A stretch of DNA of 64,000 nt, from NCBI RefSeq assembly GCF_009933175.1, contig NZ_MAEJ01000012.1:161018-225017 (forward strand), read 5' to 3'. A model generated the notes under the pieces. It was not told where the DNA came from. It saw only the letters and a program-made list of their open reading frames with translations, and made no database searches. This DNA comes from Candidatus Enterococcus huntleyi (GTDB lineage: Bacteria > Bacillota > Bacilli > Lactobacillales > Enterococcaceae). Positions within the stretch are counted from its first letter, which is position 1. Every line of letters starts with the position of its first letter. Shown one piece after another: positions 27,998 through 37,170 of the stretch. The translations under genes were made by a program, and so were the position numbers.

Positions 27998-28013
27998 ATA
28001 TAGGAGAATTTCA

Positions 28014-28970
28014 ATGAAAAATATATTAATTTCAATACCTGCATATAATGAGTCAGAGAATATCTTTCCTTTATACGAAGCAATTACTACTGTCACAGAG
28101 CAATTAAAAAATGATTACTCATTTGAAATCCTTTTTATTAATGATGGAAGTACAGATGAAACTGTATCCACAGTACTCAAACTAGCTGAAAAGAATCAAG
28201 ATATTTCTTTAATTGATTTATCTAGGAATTATGGGAAAGAGATTGCCATGTCAGCTGGTTTTGACTACTTTACGCATGATGCGATGGTTACAATCGATGC
28301 AGACTTACAGCATCCGCCTCTTGCAATACTAGAGATGATTAAATTGTGGGAACTTGGCTATGAAGATGTTTATGCACAAAGAAATGCTAGGAAAGGTGAG
28401 TCTTGGCTGAAGAAAACTACTTCTAAAATGTTTTATAGAGTGCTTTCGAAAATGTCTGATGTTTCCGTACTACCTGACGCTGGCGATTATCGTTTATTAG
28501 ATAAAAAAGTTGTCGTTGCCCTTAATAAATTACGGGAAACACAAAGGTACACTAAAGGGCTATATAACTGGGTAGGGTTTAAAAAAATAGCAATAGAATT
28601 CGATGCTGAACCTAGACTACATGGTGAAACAAAATGGAACTTTGGCTCTCTAGTCAAATTAGCAGTGGAAGGAATTACTTCCTACACGACAGCACCACTA
28701 AAATTATCAATGTTTTTTGGGTTCATTATTTCAAGTCTTGCGTTTATATACATGATCTATGTTTTAATTAAAACTATGATCTATGGTGCTGATACATCAG
28801 GATTTCCTTCTCTCATGATTGTTATGCTATTTTTAGGTGGTTGCCAATTAATTTCAATTGGTATTATAGGTGAATATCTAGGTAGAATATTTATGGAGAC
28901 AAAACAACGACCTCTTTATTTTATTGAAGATACGTACGACTGCAAAAAAGATAAAAATAATAAATCATAA
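28014..28970 (+). CDS. GtrB-like undecaprenyl-phosphate glycosyltransferase
   Basis: A 318-residue GT2 that likely transfers a hexose to undecaprenyl phosphate for flipping by the preceding GtrA protein. Catalytic motifs are ISIPAYNESENI, INDGSTDET and the metal-binding TIDADLQHPPL. Two C-terminal membrane segments (about residues 233-258 and 266-292) give the GtrB architecture. The start is ATG 28014 with AGGAG upstream; a longer frame begins inside gtrA without a site. With the GtrC-like protein at 30269 it probably forms a three-component glycosylation system now separated by an IS110 remnant. Confidence 0.9.
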   Translation: MKNILISIPAYNESENIFPLYEAITTVTEQLKNDYSFEILFINDGSTDETVSTVLKLAEKNQDISLIDLSRNYGKEIAMSAGFDYFTHDAMVTIDADLQHPPLAILEMIKLWELGYEDVYAQRNARKGESWLKKTTSKMFYRVLSKMSDVSVLPDAGDYRLLDKKVVVALNKLRETQRYTKGLYNWVGFKKIAIEFDAEPRLHGETKWNFGSLVKLAVEGITSYTTAPLKLSMFFGFIISSLAFIYMIYVLIKTMIYGADTSGFPSLMIVMLFLGGCQLISIGIIGEYLGRIFMETKQRPLYFIEDTYDCKKDKNNKS

Positions 28971-29200
28971 AAGGAAAGTATGGCTTTGAGCATAAAAATT
29001 ATGAAAATAATCTTATTCTTGATAATTTGAAGAATACAAAACTTCTCGAAATGTTTGTATATCAAATCAACGTTTTAAGAGCAGGTTTTTGCTCGTTTTG
29101 AGAACTATGTATTTTTTAATGAAACTAATCATGTAAAAAAACACAAAAAATCTTTACTTGTATAATTAGTGTAAAGAAAATTTTTAAAAATGGTTCCTCG
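28971..29200. other. Stretch with a short diverged repeat of sequence upstream of sodA
   Basis: The ~45 bases from 28981 (GGCTTTGAGCATAAAAATTA onward) resemble 33869-33915, just upstream of sodA. In one frame both copies read FEHKN(Y/C)ENN. The end of the stretch (29190-29225) holds CCTCGCTAG/CTAGTGAGG, probably the IS110 3' end. No gene. Confidence 0.45.
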
Positions 29201-29928
29201 CTAGTTGATTGCACCCTCTAGTGAGGATTTTTCATTTACCCGATTTGTTTGGTCTGAAAGAATCTTATAAGCGATTCTCAAAATCCTATGCACACAAGCA
29301 ATAATCGCTTTTTCCTTACTTCTTTTTCGAGAAATTCGATTATACAGATCCGAAAACGTTGGACTCTTTGAGCATCCAGTAGTTCCACCACACTGATAAA
29401 GGATGGTTTTCAGATACTTATTTCCCGCTGTAATGTGAGCGGATTTACTCACGCCTCCACTCGTATAACTTCTCGGACAAAAGTCCTGCCCACGAAGCGA
29501 GTTGTTTTGTACTAACGAACTGTTCAACGGTCGGTCCTACTTCTGCTAAAATAATCTCTGCCCCTCTTTTTTCACATCAGGGATTGTTTGTAAGGCATCC
29601 ATCGCTTCAACGTATTCCTAGGTAATTTCCTCAATTGCTTTATCAAGCACGTGAATTTCTTCGTCAATTTGCTCTGATGAACGAGAGTGACTTTCTAAAA
29701 GGATACGTTGTGTTTTGGAAAATGTCCCTTCCATTGCTTGAGCAATATCTAATGGTGAAAGTTTACCGCGTTTAGAGATGGTTTTGTGAATAAGCTTTTC
29801 CGTAGTTTTTCGCCGTCAAGCAGTAATTCTAAGCATCTTCTCCCAGAACCATTACAAATATCCGTAATAAAGTCTGCGAGTTTGATATTAGCGTGTTGCA
29901 GCACATTCTGAACTCGATTTTGATGTTG
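29201..29928 (-). pseudogene. IS110 family transposase remnant (C-terminal half)
   Basis: Minus-strand remains of an IS110-type transposase. In reading order: HQNRVQNVLQHANIKLADF, a middle part around EYVEAMDALQTIPDVKKEG and ILAEVGPTVEQF, then CPRSYTSGGVSKSAHITAGN and NKYLKTILYQCGG, the Transposase_20 domain. Several frameshifts and stops break it between 29528 and 29928. The N-terminal DEDD catalytic half is missing: the sequence changes abruptly into a sodA fragment at about 29929. The element is inactive. Confidence 0.85.
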
Positions 29929-30039
29929 AAGCTGTTTTAAATTCAGCTTTCAAATTATCGCAAAACTACCAAAGGCAGCATCAATCGCTTCTTTGATTAC
30001 GCCTGTTGGTTCGCCACCGGCATTCGGCGCTAACATTCC
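29929..30039 (-). pseudogene. Inverted fragment of a second sodA gene
   Basis: On the minus strand this 111-base piece encodes [20 protein letters not shown] followed by FGSF and, after a one-base frameshift, [10 protein letters not shown]. That equals residues ~88-122 of the intact SodA at 33968, with only Val for Ala at one position in the clean part. At DNA level roughly 85% of bases agree, with changes mostly at third positions, so it came from a related but diverged sodA. Sequence similarity ends abruptly at both sides; the 29929 side is joined to the IS110 remnant. Confidence 0.85.
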
Positions 30040-30156
30040 TATTGCTTGATTATCAGCAATTCAATAAATATAGAAGGTATTACGGATGCAGCACCTATAG
30101 TATCGGATAAATGAAAAGTTATTAAAAGCCTTTAATCGCTTTTTTTAAATCCCTTT

Positions 30157-30195
30157 AATTTTCAAAAAAAATGTAAGAGAATTTTTTTGAAAATT
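30157..30195. repeat. 14-bp inverted repeat upstream of the GtrC-like gene
   Basis: AATTTTCAAAAAAA (30157-30170) and TTTTTTTGAAAATT (30182-30195) are exact complements, directly upstream of the promoter at 30200-30225. Could be a terminator for leftward or incoming transcription. Confidence 0.5.
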
Positions 30196-30216
30196 TATCT
30201 TGCACCTCTAATTTAA

Positions 30217-30225
30217 TGGTACAAT
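30217..30225 (+). promoter_or_regulatory. Extended -10 promoter of the GtrC-like gene
   Basis: TGgTACAAT is an extended -10. A TTGCAC at 30200 is only 14 bases upstream, too close for a standard -35. Confidence 0.5.
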
Positions 30226-30268
30226 ACTTGAAGTATCATCAATTTTTTAGAACGGAGACAAGAATGAC

Positions 30269-31888
30269 ATGCATACAGAAAAAAATCAAAATATATCGAA
30301 ATCAGATAATAGGAACATCAAACTGTTGCTCTATCGCCTAAGAAAATATAAATTCATTATTTTCTCACTATTAATTTATTCGATCATCCATATGTTACTT
30401 ACCACAAAGTCTTCTCCTTTATTTTGGCTAAATGACTGGGTGGATATGAATTCATTTTATACTGTTGGAAAGTCATGGTTGGAAGGTCTCATTCCCTACA
30501 AAGATCTATTTGAGCAAAAAGGACCTTTGTTATATTTTATTTATGCAATAGCACACTTATTGAGTCCAAATTCTTATCTTGGTATATTTATTATTGAGAC
30601 ACTCGCTTTCTTTAGTTCTTTGCTATTATTTTTTTCAATTGCTCAGAAGTATCTCTCACGAAATAAAGCTTTTTGGTCAACTTTCATTTTTTCAATATTT
30701 TTAACCCTATCTCCATTCTTCAATCGTGGTGGTGGTGTCGAAGAGATATCTGCTCCGTTCACAATGCTTTTATTATACTTCATTGCGCAATTAGACAAAG
30801 ATACCATTTCAGTTCCTCTAAGGTATTCAATAGTATCTGGGTTCTCAATTGCTTGTTTATTTTGGATGAAATATACAATGATTGGTGGATGGCTAGCCTT
30901 CTTTCTATGTTTAAGCTTCATTTTTTTATTGAAAAAAAACTGGCTTGAAATTATCCGTCTAATTTTAGGATATGGTATTGGCTTTTGTATAGTAACTTTG
31001 CCGATTATTCTGTATTTTACTTTAAACAATGCATTAAATGATTTATACTATGCTTATTTTTATGCAAACTTGAAATTATATCCGGCAGTTTTCAATTCCT
31101 TTATCGAGCAATTATTAAATAGTATAAACAAATTTTCAAATGTATTTACGCCTTATCCGATACTCTATATGTTCCTTATCGTTGGAACTCTTTTAATCAT
31201 AATTGATACGAAAGTTTTGAAAGAAATTAGTAGTAAATTTATGTTTGTAAGTGTTTATCTAGCTACGGCTATTTCAACTCTCTTTGGTGGCTATTCTGGA
31301 CCTTACTATTATCTGATATTACTCCCATATATTGCCTTTACCATAATCATTATCGGGAGGCGTTTATTTCCAGAAGAAAAAAGTTCGATAAATATTTTCT
31401 TAATTAAGACTTTATTTATTGCCTGCTTTAGTCTAATAATAGTTTTGGGAACAAATGAGAATTTTAAAGAGGCAAAATTATTCACAAATAACCCATCAGT
31501 TTCCATCTCGAAAGATGGTGAGAAAACTGATAGAACAAGACCTGCTCAATTAGTCTTTGCAGATATAATAAATAAAGAGAAAAAGCCAACCCTCCTAAAT
31601 TATGGATTCTTGGATATGGGACTCTATAGGGCAGCAGACATCACTCCAACAAGCTATTTCTTTATGAGACAAAATATTAGTCATGATAGAATGCCAAGAT
31701 TGATGGATGAGAAGAACGAAATTGTCAATAAGAAGAAAGTCATGTTTGTTGTCACTCGTGGAGAATATGATTTACCTGAAGAAGTTGCCGTTCCAAAAAA
31801 TATCAGAGACAATTACACTCTTGTTGCACAACACAGTCAAGTCTTTGAACGTAAATTTACTTACAGATTGTATAAAGTAAAGCAGTAA
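30269..31888 (+). CDS. Polytopic GT-C type membrane glycosyltransferase (GtrC-like)
   Basis: A 539-residue membrane protein with about 11-12 hydrophobic segments starting near residue 30, and an extracellular C-terminal domain of about 120 residues. The first external loop carries ND-W-VDMNSFYTVGKSWLEG and IPYKDLFEQKGPLLYFIY, the Asp/Glu-containing loop typical of GT-C enzymes that use lipid-phosphate sugars. It is probably the third partner of the gtrA-gtrB pair 1.3 kb upstream, transferring the flipped sugar to a wall polymer. Acceptor unknown. Very AT-rich, like gtrAB. GGAG lies 12 bases before ATG 30269; an out-of-frame ATG at 30264 is nearer to it. Confidence 0.8.
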   Translation: MHTEKNQNISKSDNRNIKLLLYRLRKYKFIIFSLLIYSIIHMLLTTKSSPLFWLNDWVDMNSFYTVGKSWLEGLIPYKDLFEQKGPLLYFIYAIAHLLSPNSYLGIFIIETLAFFSSLLLFFSIAQKYLSRNKAFWSTFIFSIFLTLSPFFNRGGGVEEISAPFTMLLLYFIAQLDKDTISVPLRYSIVSGFSIACLFWMKYTMIGGWLAFFLCLSFIFLLKKNWLEIIRLILGYGIGFCIVTLPIILYFTLNNALNDLYYAYFYANLKLYPAVFNSFIEQLLNSINKFSNVFTPYPILYMFLIVGTLLIIIDTKVLKEISSKFMFVSVYLATAISTLFGGYSGPYYYLILLPYIAFTIIIIGRRLFPEEKSSINIFLIKTLFIACFSLIIVLGTNENFKEAKLFTNNPSVSISKDGEKTDRTRPAQLVFADIINKEKKPTLLNYGFLDMGLYRAADITPTSYFFMRQNISHDRMPRLMDEKNEIVNKKKVMFVVTRGEYDLPEEVAVPKNIRDNYTLVAQHSQVFERKFTYRLYKVKQ

Positions 31889-32312
31889 TTTTTATTTTTA
31901 TTTTAGATTTGGGCGGCTAAAATAAAATATTAATTTCCACTTCTGGCATAGAATCAGAAAGACAATGTGTTTCCTTTAAAGTTATCTAATTTTCCAGACT
32001 TTATTATCTCTTCTTGCTTGGTCTTTGCGTAGATGGTTTATGTTTTTTATTAAAACAGTATTGATACTTCTGTCTTCCTTTCACCCATGCTTGTCATGTT
32101 ATTCTTAAGCGTCTGCCAGTTAACTTCAATGGGAAATATTTAAAACATATGTTTATACCTGAATAATTCATAGTAACTCAAAGATATGTTGAAAAGTAAC
32201 GTTGTTTAACCGATCTACGAGTTTTTTGTTTTCACCAGTTTGGTGCACAAAAAGAGCCTTCCTGTGTTATTGTTAAATCGACTAAAACCTCACAATAAAA
32301 GGAGTGCTCTTC
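31889..32312. other. Intergenic stretch before the IS1380 remnant
   Basis: TTTTATTTTAG (31896-31906) and CTAAAATAAAA (31917-31927) form an AT-only hairpin behind the GtrC-like gene, perhaps a weak terminator. The rest shows no gene. The last ~80 bases are probably the IS left end, with AAAGGAG as the remnant's ribosome binding site. Confidence 0.35.
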
Positions 32313-33610
32313 ATGTTGACTTTACATCAAAATCATTTAAATTCCAATCTCAAATTACTAATTTCTAGTACTGGTGGACAGTTATCTTCCGATTCTGGTC
32401 TGTTACTTGTACAAGAATTCTTACATCAGATTAACTTTGATGACTCTATCCAAGAGTATTGTCATTTTTCTGATCCTAGAAAGTATTGCACACATACGAC
32501 GAAAGACTTATTCAAACAATTACCCTTACAAGTAATTGCTGGATACAAATCTGAATCTGCCAGTGATTTTCTTATGAACGACCCTATCCTCACTTTGGCA
32601 TTGAACAAAAAATCTTTAGCCTCACAACCCACGATGTCGCGTTTTATCAGTTGGTGAGATACAGACACGGTTGATTGCTTTCAAACGCTCAATGACCAAC
32701 TGAGTGGACTATTCATTCACCAATTGAATCGACAAGAAATGATCATTGATCTAGATTCGACGCATGCCGATACCTTTGGCTGCCAAGAAAAAACATCCTA
32801 CAACGGATATTACGGTACGACAGGTTATCACCCACTAGTGGCTTTTGATGGCTTGAGTCGGTTGTTTCTTGGCGCACAGCTACGTCCAGGGAATGTTTAT
32901 ACTTCCAATGGTACAGCGGATTTTCTACGCCCAATTCTTGAACGATTCCATGGTGATTCCTGTTATCGGCAATTGTTGGTTCGTGGCGATAGTGGGTTTG
33001 CGATATTTGTGACGAGTACCAAGTGAATTTTCTGATTCGTTTAAAAGGCAATACAAAATTACAACGACTAGCAGAAGGATGTATGCTTTATTCAGATACG
33101 ACAGATTTTACGCGACACGAAGTACAATGGAATGAGTTGTCTTATCATGTCAGCTCTTGGGAACGTGCGCACTGTGTCATTGTAAAATCGACTCGCCTTG
33201 CGGGAGAATATCTCTTCTGCCATGAGTTTCTCGTGACTAATCTAGAGGAACTGTCCCCAAAAATGATTTTTCCTATGTACCAACATCGTGGCGTGATGGA
33301 AAATGATATCAAGGAAATAAAAGAAGATTTTTTCTTTGATAAAATGGATCATAGTAGCTTTGTTCAAAAGGAAGGCCGAATGATGTTGAGCTGGATAGCC
33401 TATAATCTTTTTCAATTCGTGAAGTAGCTGACTTTCCCTGAAGCAGAGCGCAAGGAAACCGTGGCAACGATTCGCTTCAAACTTTTTCGAGTCGCCTCAA
33501 AAGTAACTCCCCACGCACGAAAAATCCGCGTACAACTCGCGAGTTCCAATGTTTTTGACACGTTGTTCTGGCAAGTCCTTCATCGAATTCAAACACTTCA
33601 GCTATATTGA
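32313..33610 (+). pseudogene. Broken IS1380 family transposase
   Basis: An IS1380-type DDE transposase in pieces. It starts well (ATG 32313 with AAAGGAG) and reads SSTGGQLSSDSGLLLVQEFL, then has a TGA at 32655-32657. It continues in frame with MIIDLDSTHADTFGCQEKTS and RPGNVYTSNGTADFL, shifts frame near 33000, goes on as VNFLIRLKGNTKLQRLAEG and YQHRGVMENDIKEIKEDF, meets a TAG at 33425-33427, and ends in SSNVFDTLFWQVLHRIQTL with a TGA at 33608-33610. Nearly full length but inactive, so it decayed recently. Terminal repeats were not found. Confidence 0.9.
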
Positions 33611-33868
33611 CCAGTAAAAAATTCGTTTTTTTCCATCAAGGGATTTTTGCGGCTATTTTTCCGAATTTAATCCGTTTTTACGCTGTTAACTTCACAATAA
33701 GATTAGCTAATCAGGAATGAGCAAGAAAACTTAAGTTTCACTTCTTATTTATGGGGTGAAAACTTATTATATTTAAAAATATGAATCATTCAGGTTATAA
33801 AAGCATAAGATATATTTTATCGAAGTCAAACAGGAATGTACAAGCAAAGACTTACCTGAACAAGCTGA

Positions 33869-33915
33869 ATCATTTGCTTTTGAGCATAAAAATTGTGAAA
33901 ACAATGAGAGTCTGA
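33869..33915 (+). repeat. Second copy of the short repeat also seen at 28981
   Basis: The two copies share about 20 exact bases (TTTGAGCATAAAAATT with flanking matches) and diverge afterwards. This copy lies about 55 bases upstream of the sodA start. Confidence 0.5.
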
Positions 33916-33967
33916 TAATCTTAATTATGGAAACATAACTATGACTTTTTTTAGGAGGAAATTTATT

Positions 33968-34570
33968 ATGACTTATACTTTACCAGATTTACCTTACGCT
34001 TACGACGCATTGGAACCTTATATTGATGTTGAAACGATGCATTTGCATCATGACAAACACCATAACACTTACGTAACTAACCTAAATGCTGCGATTGAAA
34101 AACATCCTGAATTAGGTGAAAAATCAGTTGAAGAATTAATCTCTGATATGGATAGTATTCCTGAAGATATTCGTACAGCCGTTCGTAACAATGGTGGTGG
34201 TCATGCAAACCATACTTTCTTCTGGGAAGTGTTAGCACCTAATGCAGGTGGCGAACCAACGGGCGCAATTAAAGAAGCAATTGATGCTGCGTTTGGTAGC
34301 TTTGACAATTTGAAGGCTGAATTTAAGACAGCAGCAACTGGACGTTTCGGTTCTGGCTGGGCTTGGTTAGTCTTAAATAATGGCAAGTTAGAAGTAACTT
34401 CAACAGCTAATCAAGATTCACCTTTAATGGACGGTCAAACGCCAGTTTTAGGTTTGGATGTTTGGGAACATGCTTATTATTTGAAATATAAAAATGTTCG
34501 TCCTGACTATATTGAAGCATTTTGGAATTTAGTAAATTGGGAACAAGTAAATAAAAACTTTGCTAAGTAA
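33968..34570 (+). CDS. sodA: Superoxide dismutase [Mn/Fe]
   Basis: Converts superoxide to oxygen and hydrogen peroxide in the cytosol. The 200 residues contain all four metal ligands: His27 (HLHHDKHH), His82 ([10 protein letters not shown]), Asp164 and His168 ([13 protein letters not shown]). The GGGHANH region and overall length fit the Mn-type of lactic acid bacteria. The start is ATG 33968 with AGGAGG just upstream; a longer frame from 33941 runs over that site. A strong terminator follows. A diverged fragment of another sodA lies inverted at 29929-30039. Confidence 0.97.
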   Translation: MTYTLPDLPYAYDALEPYIDVETMHLHHDKHHNTYVTNLNAAIEKHPELGEKSVEELISDMDSIPEDIRTAVRNNGGGHANHTFFWEVLAPNAGGEPTGAIKEAIDAAFGSFDNLKAEFKTAATGRFGSGWAWLVLNNGKLEVTSTANQDSPLMDGQTPVLGLDVWEHAYYLKYKNVRPDYIEAFWNLVNWEQVNKNFAK

Positions 34571-34581
34571 TTTTTTATACG

Positions 34582-34623
34582 AATCGCGGTTCATCAATGA
34601 ATTTGATGAGCTGCGATTTTTTT
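34582..34623 (+). terminator. Terminator of sodA
   Basis: 16-bp stem (34582-34597 with 34603-34618, two G-U pairs) followed by a T-run. Confidence 0.85.
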
Positions 34624-34713
34624 CTTTATAGTAGTTCATTTCATCCTACATTTGCTGTTCTCTTCTGCTTATATAAGTTTAAAAAAATTAATTTTTCTTC
34701 TGATAATAATTTA

Positions 34714-34722
34714 TGTTAGAAT
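34714..34722 (+). promoter_or_regulatory. Extended -10 promoter of the muramidase gene
   Basis: TGtTAGAAT is an extended -10, 57 bases before the start codon. Confidence 0.5.
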
Positions 34723-34779
34723 GGATGTTGCTAGTTATTCTAGTTTACATAGACTGATTTATTATGAATGGAGAGAGCA

Positions 34780-37170
34780 ATGAAAAAAGGGAAATTAATG
34801 AAAAGAGTCATCTTATCTAGTGTCGTATTGGGTAGTTTCTTTGGACTGAGCAAAGTTGGTCTTGCTGATACAAATTATGGAATTCAATCCGTTTTGGATG
34901 AGGAAACGATTGCCCAAACAATTGAACAAAATAACGCTACTATGGGAAGTAGTATTAAAAATAATAATAGCATGAGTACGTTTGGCATGAGCCTATTCTC
35001 GAGTGCGACGGATACTTCACTACCAAATAAAGATTTTATTGATGTCTCCTCTTGGAATGGAGCAATCACGGTTGATCAATATAAAAAAATGAAATCATAT
35101 GGAGTCAAAGGCGTGGTAGTCAAGTTAAGCGAGGGTACGTACTACTTGAATCCACAACGATTTGTCCAAATTAAAAATGCACAGGCAGCGGGCTTAACAG
35201 TTTCTGCCTATCACTATAGCAAGTTTGCGACAGCAACAGCAGCTAAGAACGAAGCGAACTATTTTGCAAACGCGGCTGCAAATACTGGATTAGCAAAAAG
35301 TGCGATTTTTGTTAATGATGCGGAAGATAGTGCAATGGCTAGTGGAAATGTCACGAATAATTCGGTTATCTTTGCGAATACTTTAAAAGCACGCGGCTAT
35401 TCGAATGTGGTTCATTATTCTATGGCGGATTGGGTTACCACTGCCAAGCCTAAGTTAAATCCAAATGTTTTAGGTAAATCAAATATTTGGGTTGCACAAT
35501 ATCCTTACAAGCCTAGTAAGAATAAATTATTGCATACTGATTATGCTGCATGGCAATGGGCTTCTGATATGAAATTTCCAGGTGTTGCGACGCCAATTGG
35601 TGGAAGTTTTGATATTAATATTGACTATATTGGTAAGTTTACAGATGGAACCTATGAGAAAGTGAAATCTCAAAAAGCAACAAAATTTAAAGCAAAAGTG
35701 AATGAAGCTGCTGTTTCTAGTAAGCATGGTGTTTGGAATGGTGTTCCTCACACTGGGAATGGAATCAAATACCTAAGGAACGCATCTAAGTATGCTGGCA
35801 ATACTGTGACTGTTTTAGAAATGGCTCAAACAAGCAGAGCAACTTATTGGAGATTCTCTTTGAATGGACAATCACTTTGGATTGATAAAGCAGCTTTTAC
35901 ACCTATCTTAGATACAGTTGTAGAAGATAAGAAAGTGAATGTTACTACAATGATTAAGAATACGACTAGCTATAATGTCTATTCAAATCCAGAAAATACA
36001 TCAGTTGACACAAGCTATGTTGGAGCGACTGCAACTTACTCTAAAGTAAAAGCGACAATTGTTCGAGAAGTAAAATTAAGTACGAATCAAGTATTTTATC
36101 AATTTTCTCAAAATGGCAAAGTAATTGGTTGGTTAAATTCGAAGGCCTTTTACGATCCAATATTGGAACAAAAAAAATTGAACGTTAGAGTTCAAGTGAA
36201 AAAAGATGCAGCAAGACACGGTGTGTGGAGTGCAGTACCTAATACTTCTTCTGAAGCAAAATATATTCGTAACGGAAGTATTTATGCTGGGAAAAATGGA
36301 GTTGTTTCAGCTAGTGTGCGTACTGCAAAATCAACTTATTACAAATTTACTATAGAAGGTAAAACTTACTGGATGGATCAAGCAGCATTTGATTTCAAAT
36401 TAGCAAAAATAATCGAGGATCAAGCAGTTCATTACAAGGTAACACTGAAAAAAGCAGCTGATGCGAAAAAAGAAGGTATTTGGAACAATATTCCGCATGT
36501 CTCAATGGCTGCACAATATTTAGGTAATGGTCAACCATATCATTCTCAACAGGTGATTATTAAACGCATAGTTAAGACAAGCGAAGGACACACATATTAT
36601 CAATTTGAAAAAAATGGTAAAGTAGTTGGCTGGCTGGATAAAAAGGCTTTCCATGACCCTATAGTTGAAGAGAAAAATTTAACAATCAAAGTACAAGTCA
36701 AAAAGGATGCATCTAAGCATGGTGTATGGAGTGCGGTACCGAATTCTAATCCGACTGCAAAATATATTGGAAGTGGTAGTAAGTATGCTGGAAAACAAGG
36801 TACTGTTTCAGTAAGTATCCGCACAGCAAAATCTACTTACTATAAATTTACTATAGCTGGAGAGACTTACTGGATGGATCAAGCTGCATTTAATCTTGTA
36901 AAAACGCCAAAAACTATTGAAGTAGTAGAATCTACGGAGTCGACCACTTTTTCTGAAAATTCTAGCACAGAAGGTACTTTAACCACTGAATCTGCTGGAA
37001 ATATAGATGAAAGTTCTACGTCAAATGAAATTACTACACCTGAAACTAGTGAAACAAGTACTAGTGAGACTATTATTTTTGACACCACGGTAAACGAGTC
37101 TGAGGAGAAAATGACTGATGAAAGAAGTGTTACTAATGAAGTTGCTTCATCACATAATTCTAATGATTAA
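34780..37170 (+). CDS. Secreted GH25 muramidase with five GW-like wall-binding modules
   Basis: A 796-residue exported lysozyme-like cell wall hydrolase. Residues 1-30 are a signal peptide ending near KVGLADT. The GH25 domain (~85-290) starts with DFIDVSSWNGAITVDQY and holds the catalytic acidic cluster in FVNDAEDSA; AAWQWASD follows. Then come five modules of ~80 residues (~300-710) with the GW/SH3_8 pattern (GVWSAVPN, KYIRNGSIYAG, YYKFTIEGKTYWMDQAAF, VIGWLNSKAF). GW modules bind teichoic acids. The last ~85 residues are Ser/Thr/Glu-rich and lack a sorting signal. The start at 34780 fits GGAG 6 bases upstream. Role in wall turnover or lysis is inferred. Confidence 0.9.
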   Translation: MKKGKLMKRVILSSVVLGSFFGLSKVGLADTNYGIQSVLDEETIAQTIEQNNATMGSSIKNNNSMSTFGMSLFSSATDTSLPNKDFIDVSSWNGAITVDQYKKMKSYGVKGVVVKLSEGTYYLNPQRFVQIKNAQAAGLTVSAYHYSKFATATAAKNEANYFANAAANTGLAKSAIFVNDAEDSAMASGNVTNNSVIFANTLKARGYSNVVHYSMADWVTTAKPKLNPNVLGKSNIWVAQYPYKPSKNKLLHTDYAAWQWASDMKFPGVATPIGGSFDINIDYIGKFTDGTYEKVKSQKATKFKAKVNEAAVSSKHGVWNGVPHTGNGIKYLRNASKYAGNTVTVLEMAQTSRATYWRFSLNGQSLWIDKAAFTPILDTVVEDKKVNVTTMIKNTTSYNVYSNPENTSVDTSYVGATATYSKVKATIVREVKLSTNQVFYQFSQNGKVIGWLNSKAFYDPILEQKKLNVRVQVKKDAARHGVWSAVPNTSSEAKYIRNGSIYAGKNGVVSASVRTAKSTYYKFTIEGKTYWMDQAAFDFKLAKIIEDQAVHYKVTLKKAADAKKEGIWNNIPHVSMAAQYLGNGQPYHSQQVIIKRIVKTSEGHTYYQFEKNGKVVGWLDKKAFHDPIVEEKNLTIKVQVKKDASKHGVWSAVPNSNPTAKYIGSGSKYAGKQGTVSVSIRTAKSTYYKFTIAGETYWMDQAAFNLVKTPKTIEVVESTESTTFSENSSTEGTLTTESAGNIDESSTSNEITTPETSETSTSETIIFDTTVNESEEKMTDERSVTNEVASSHNSND

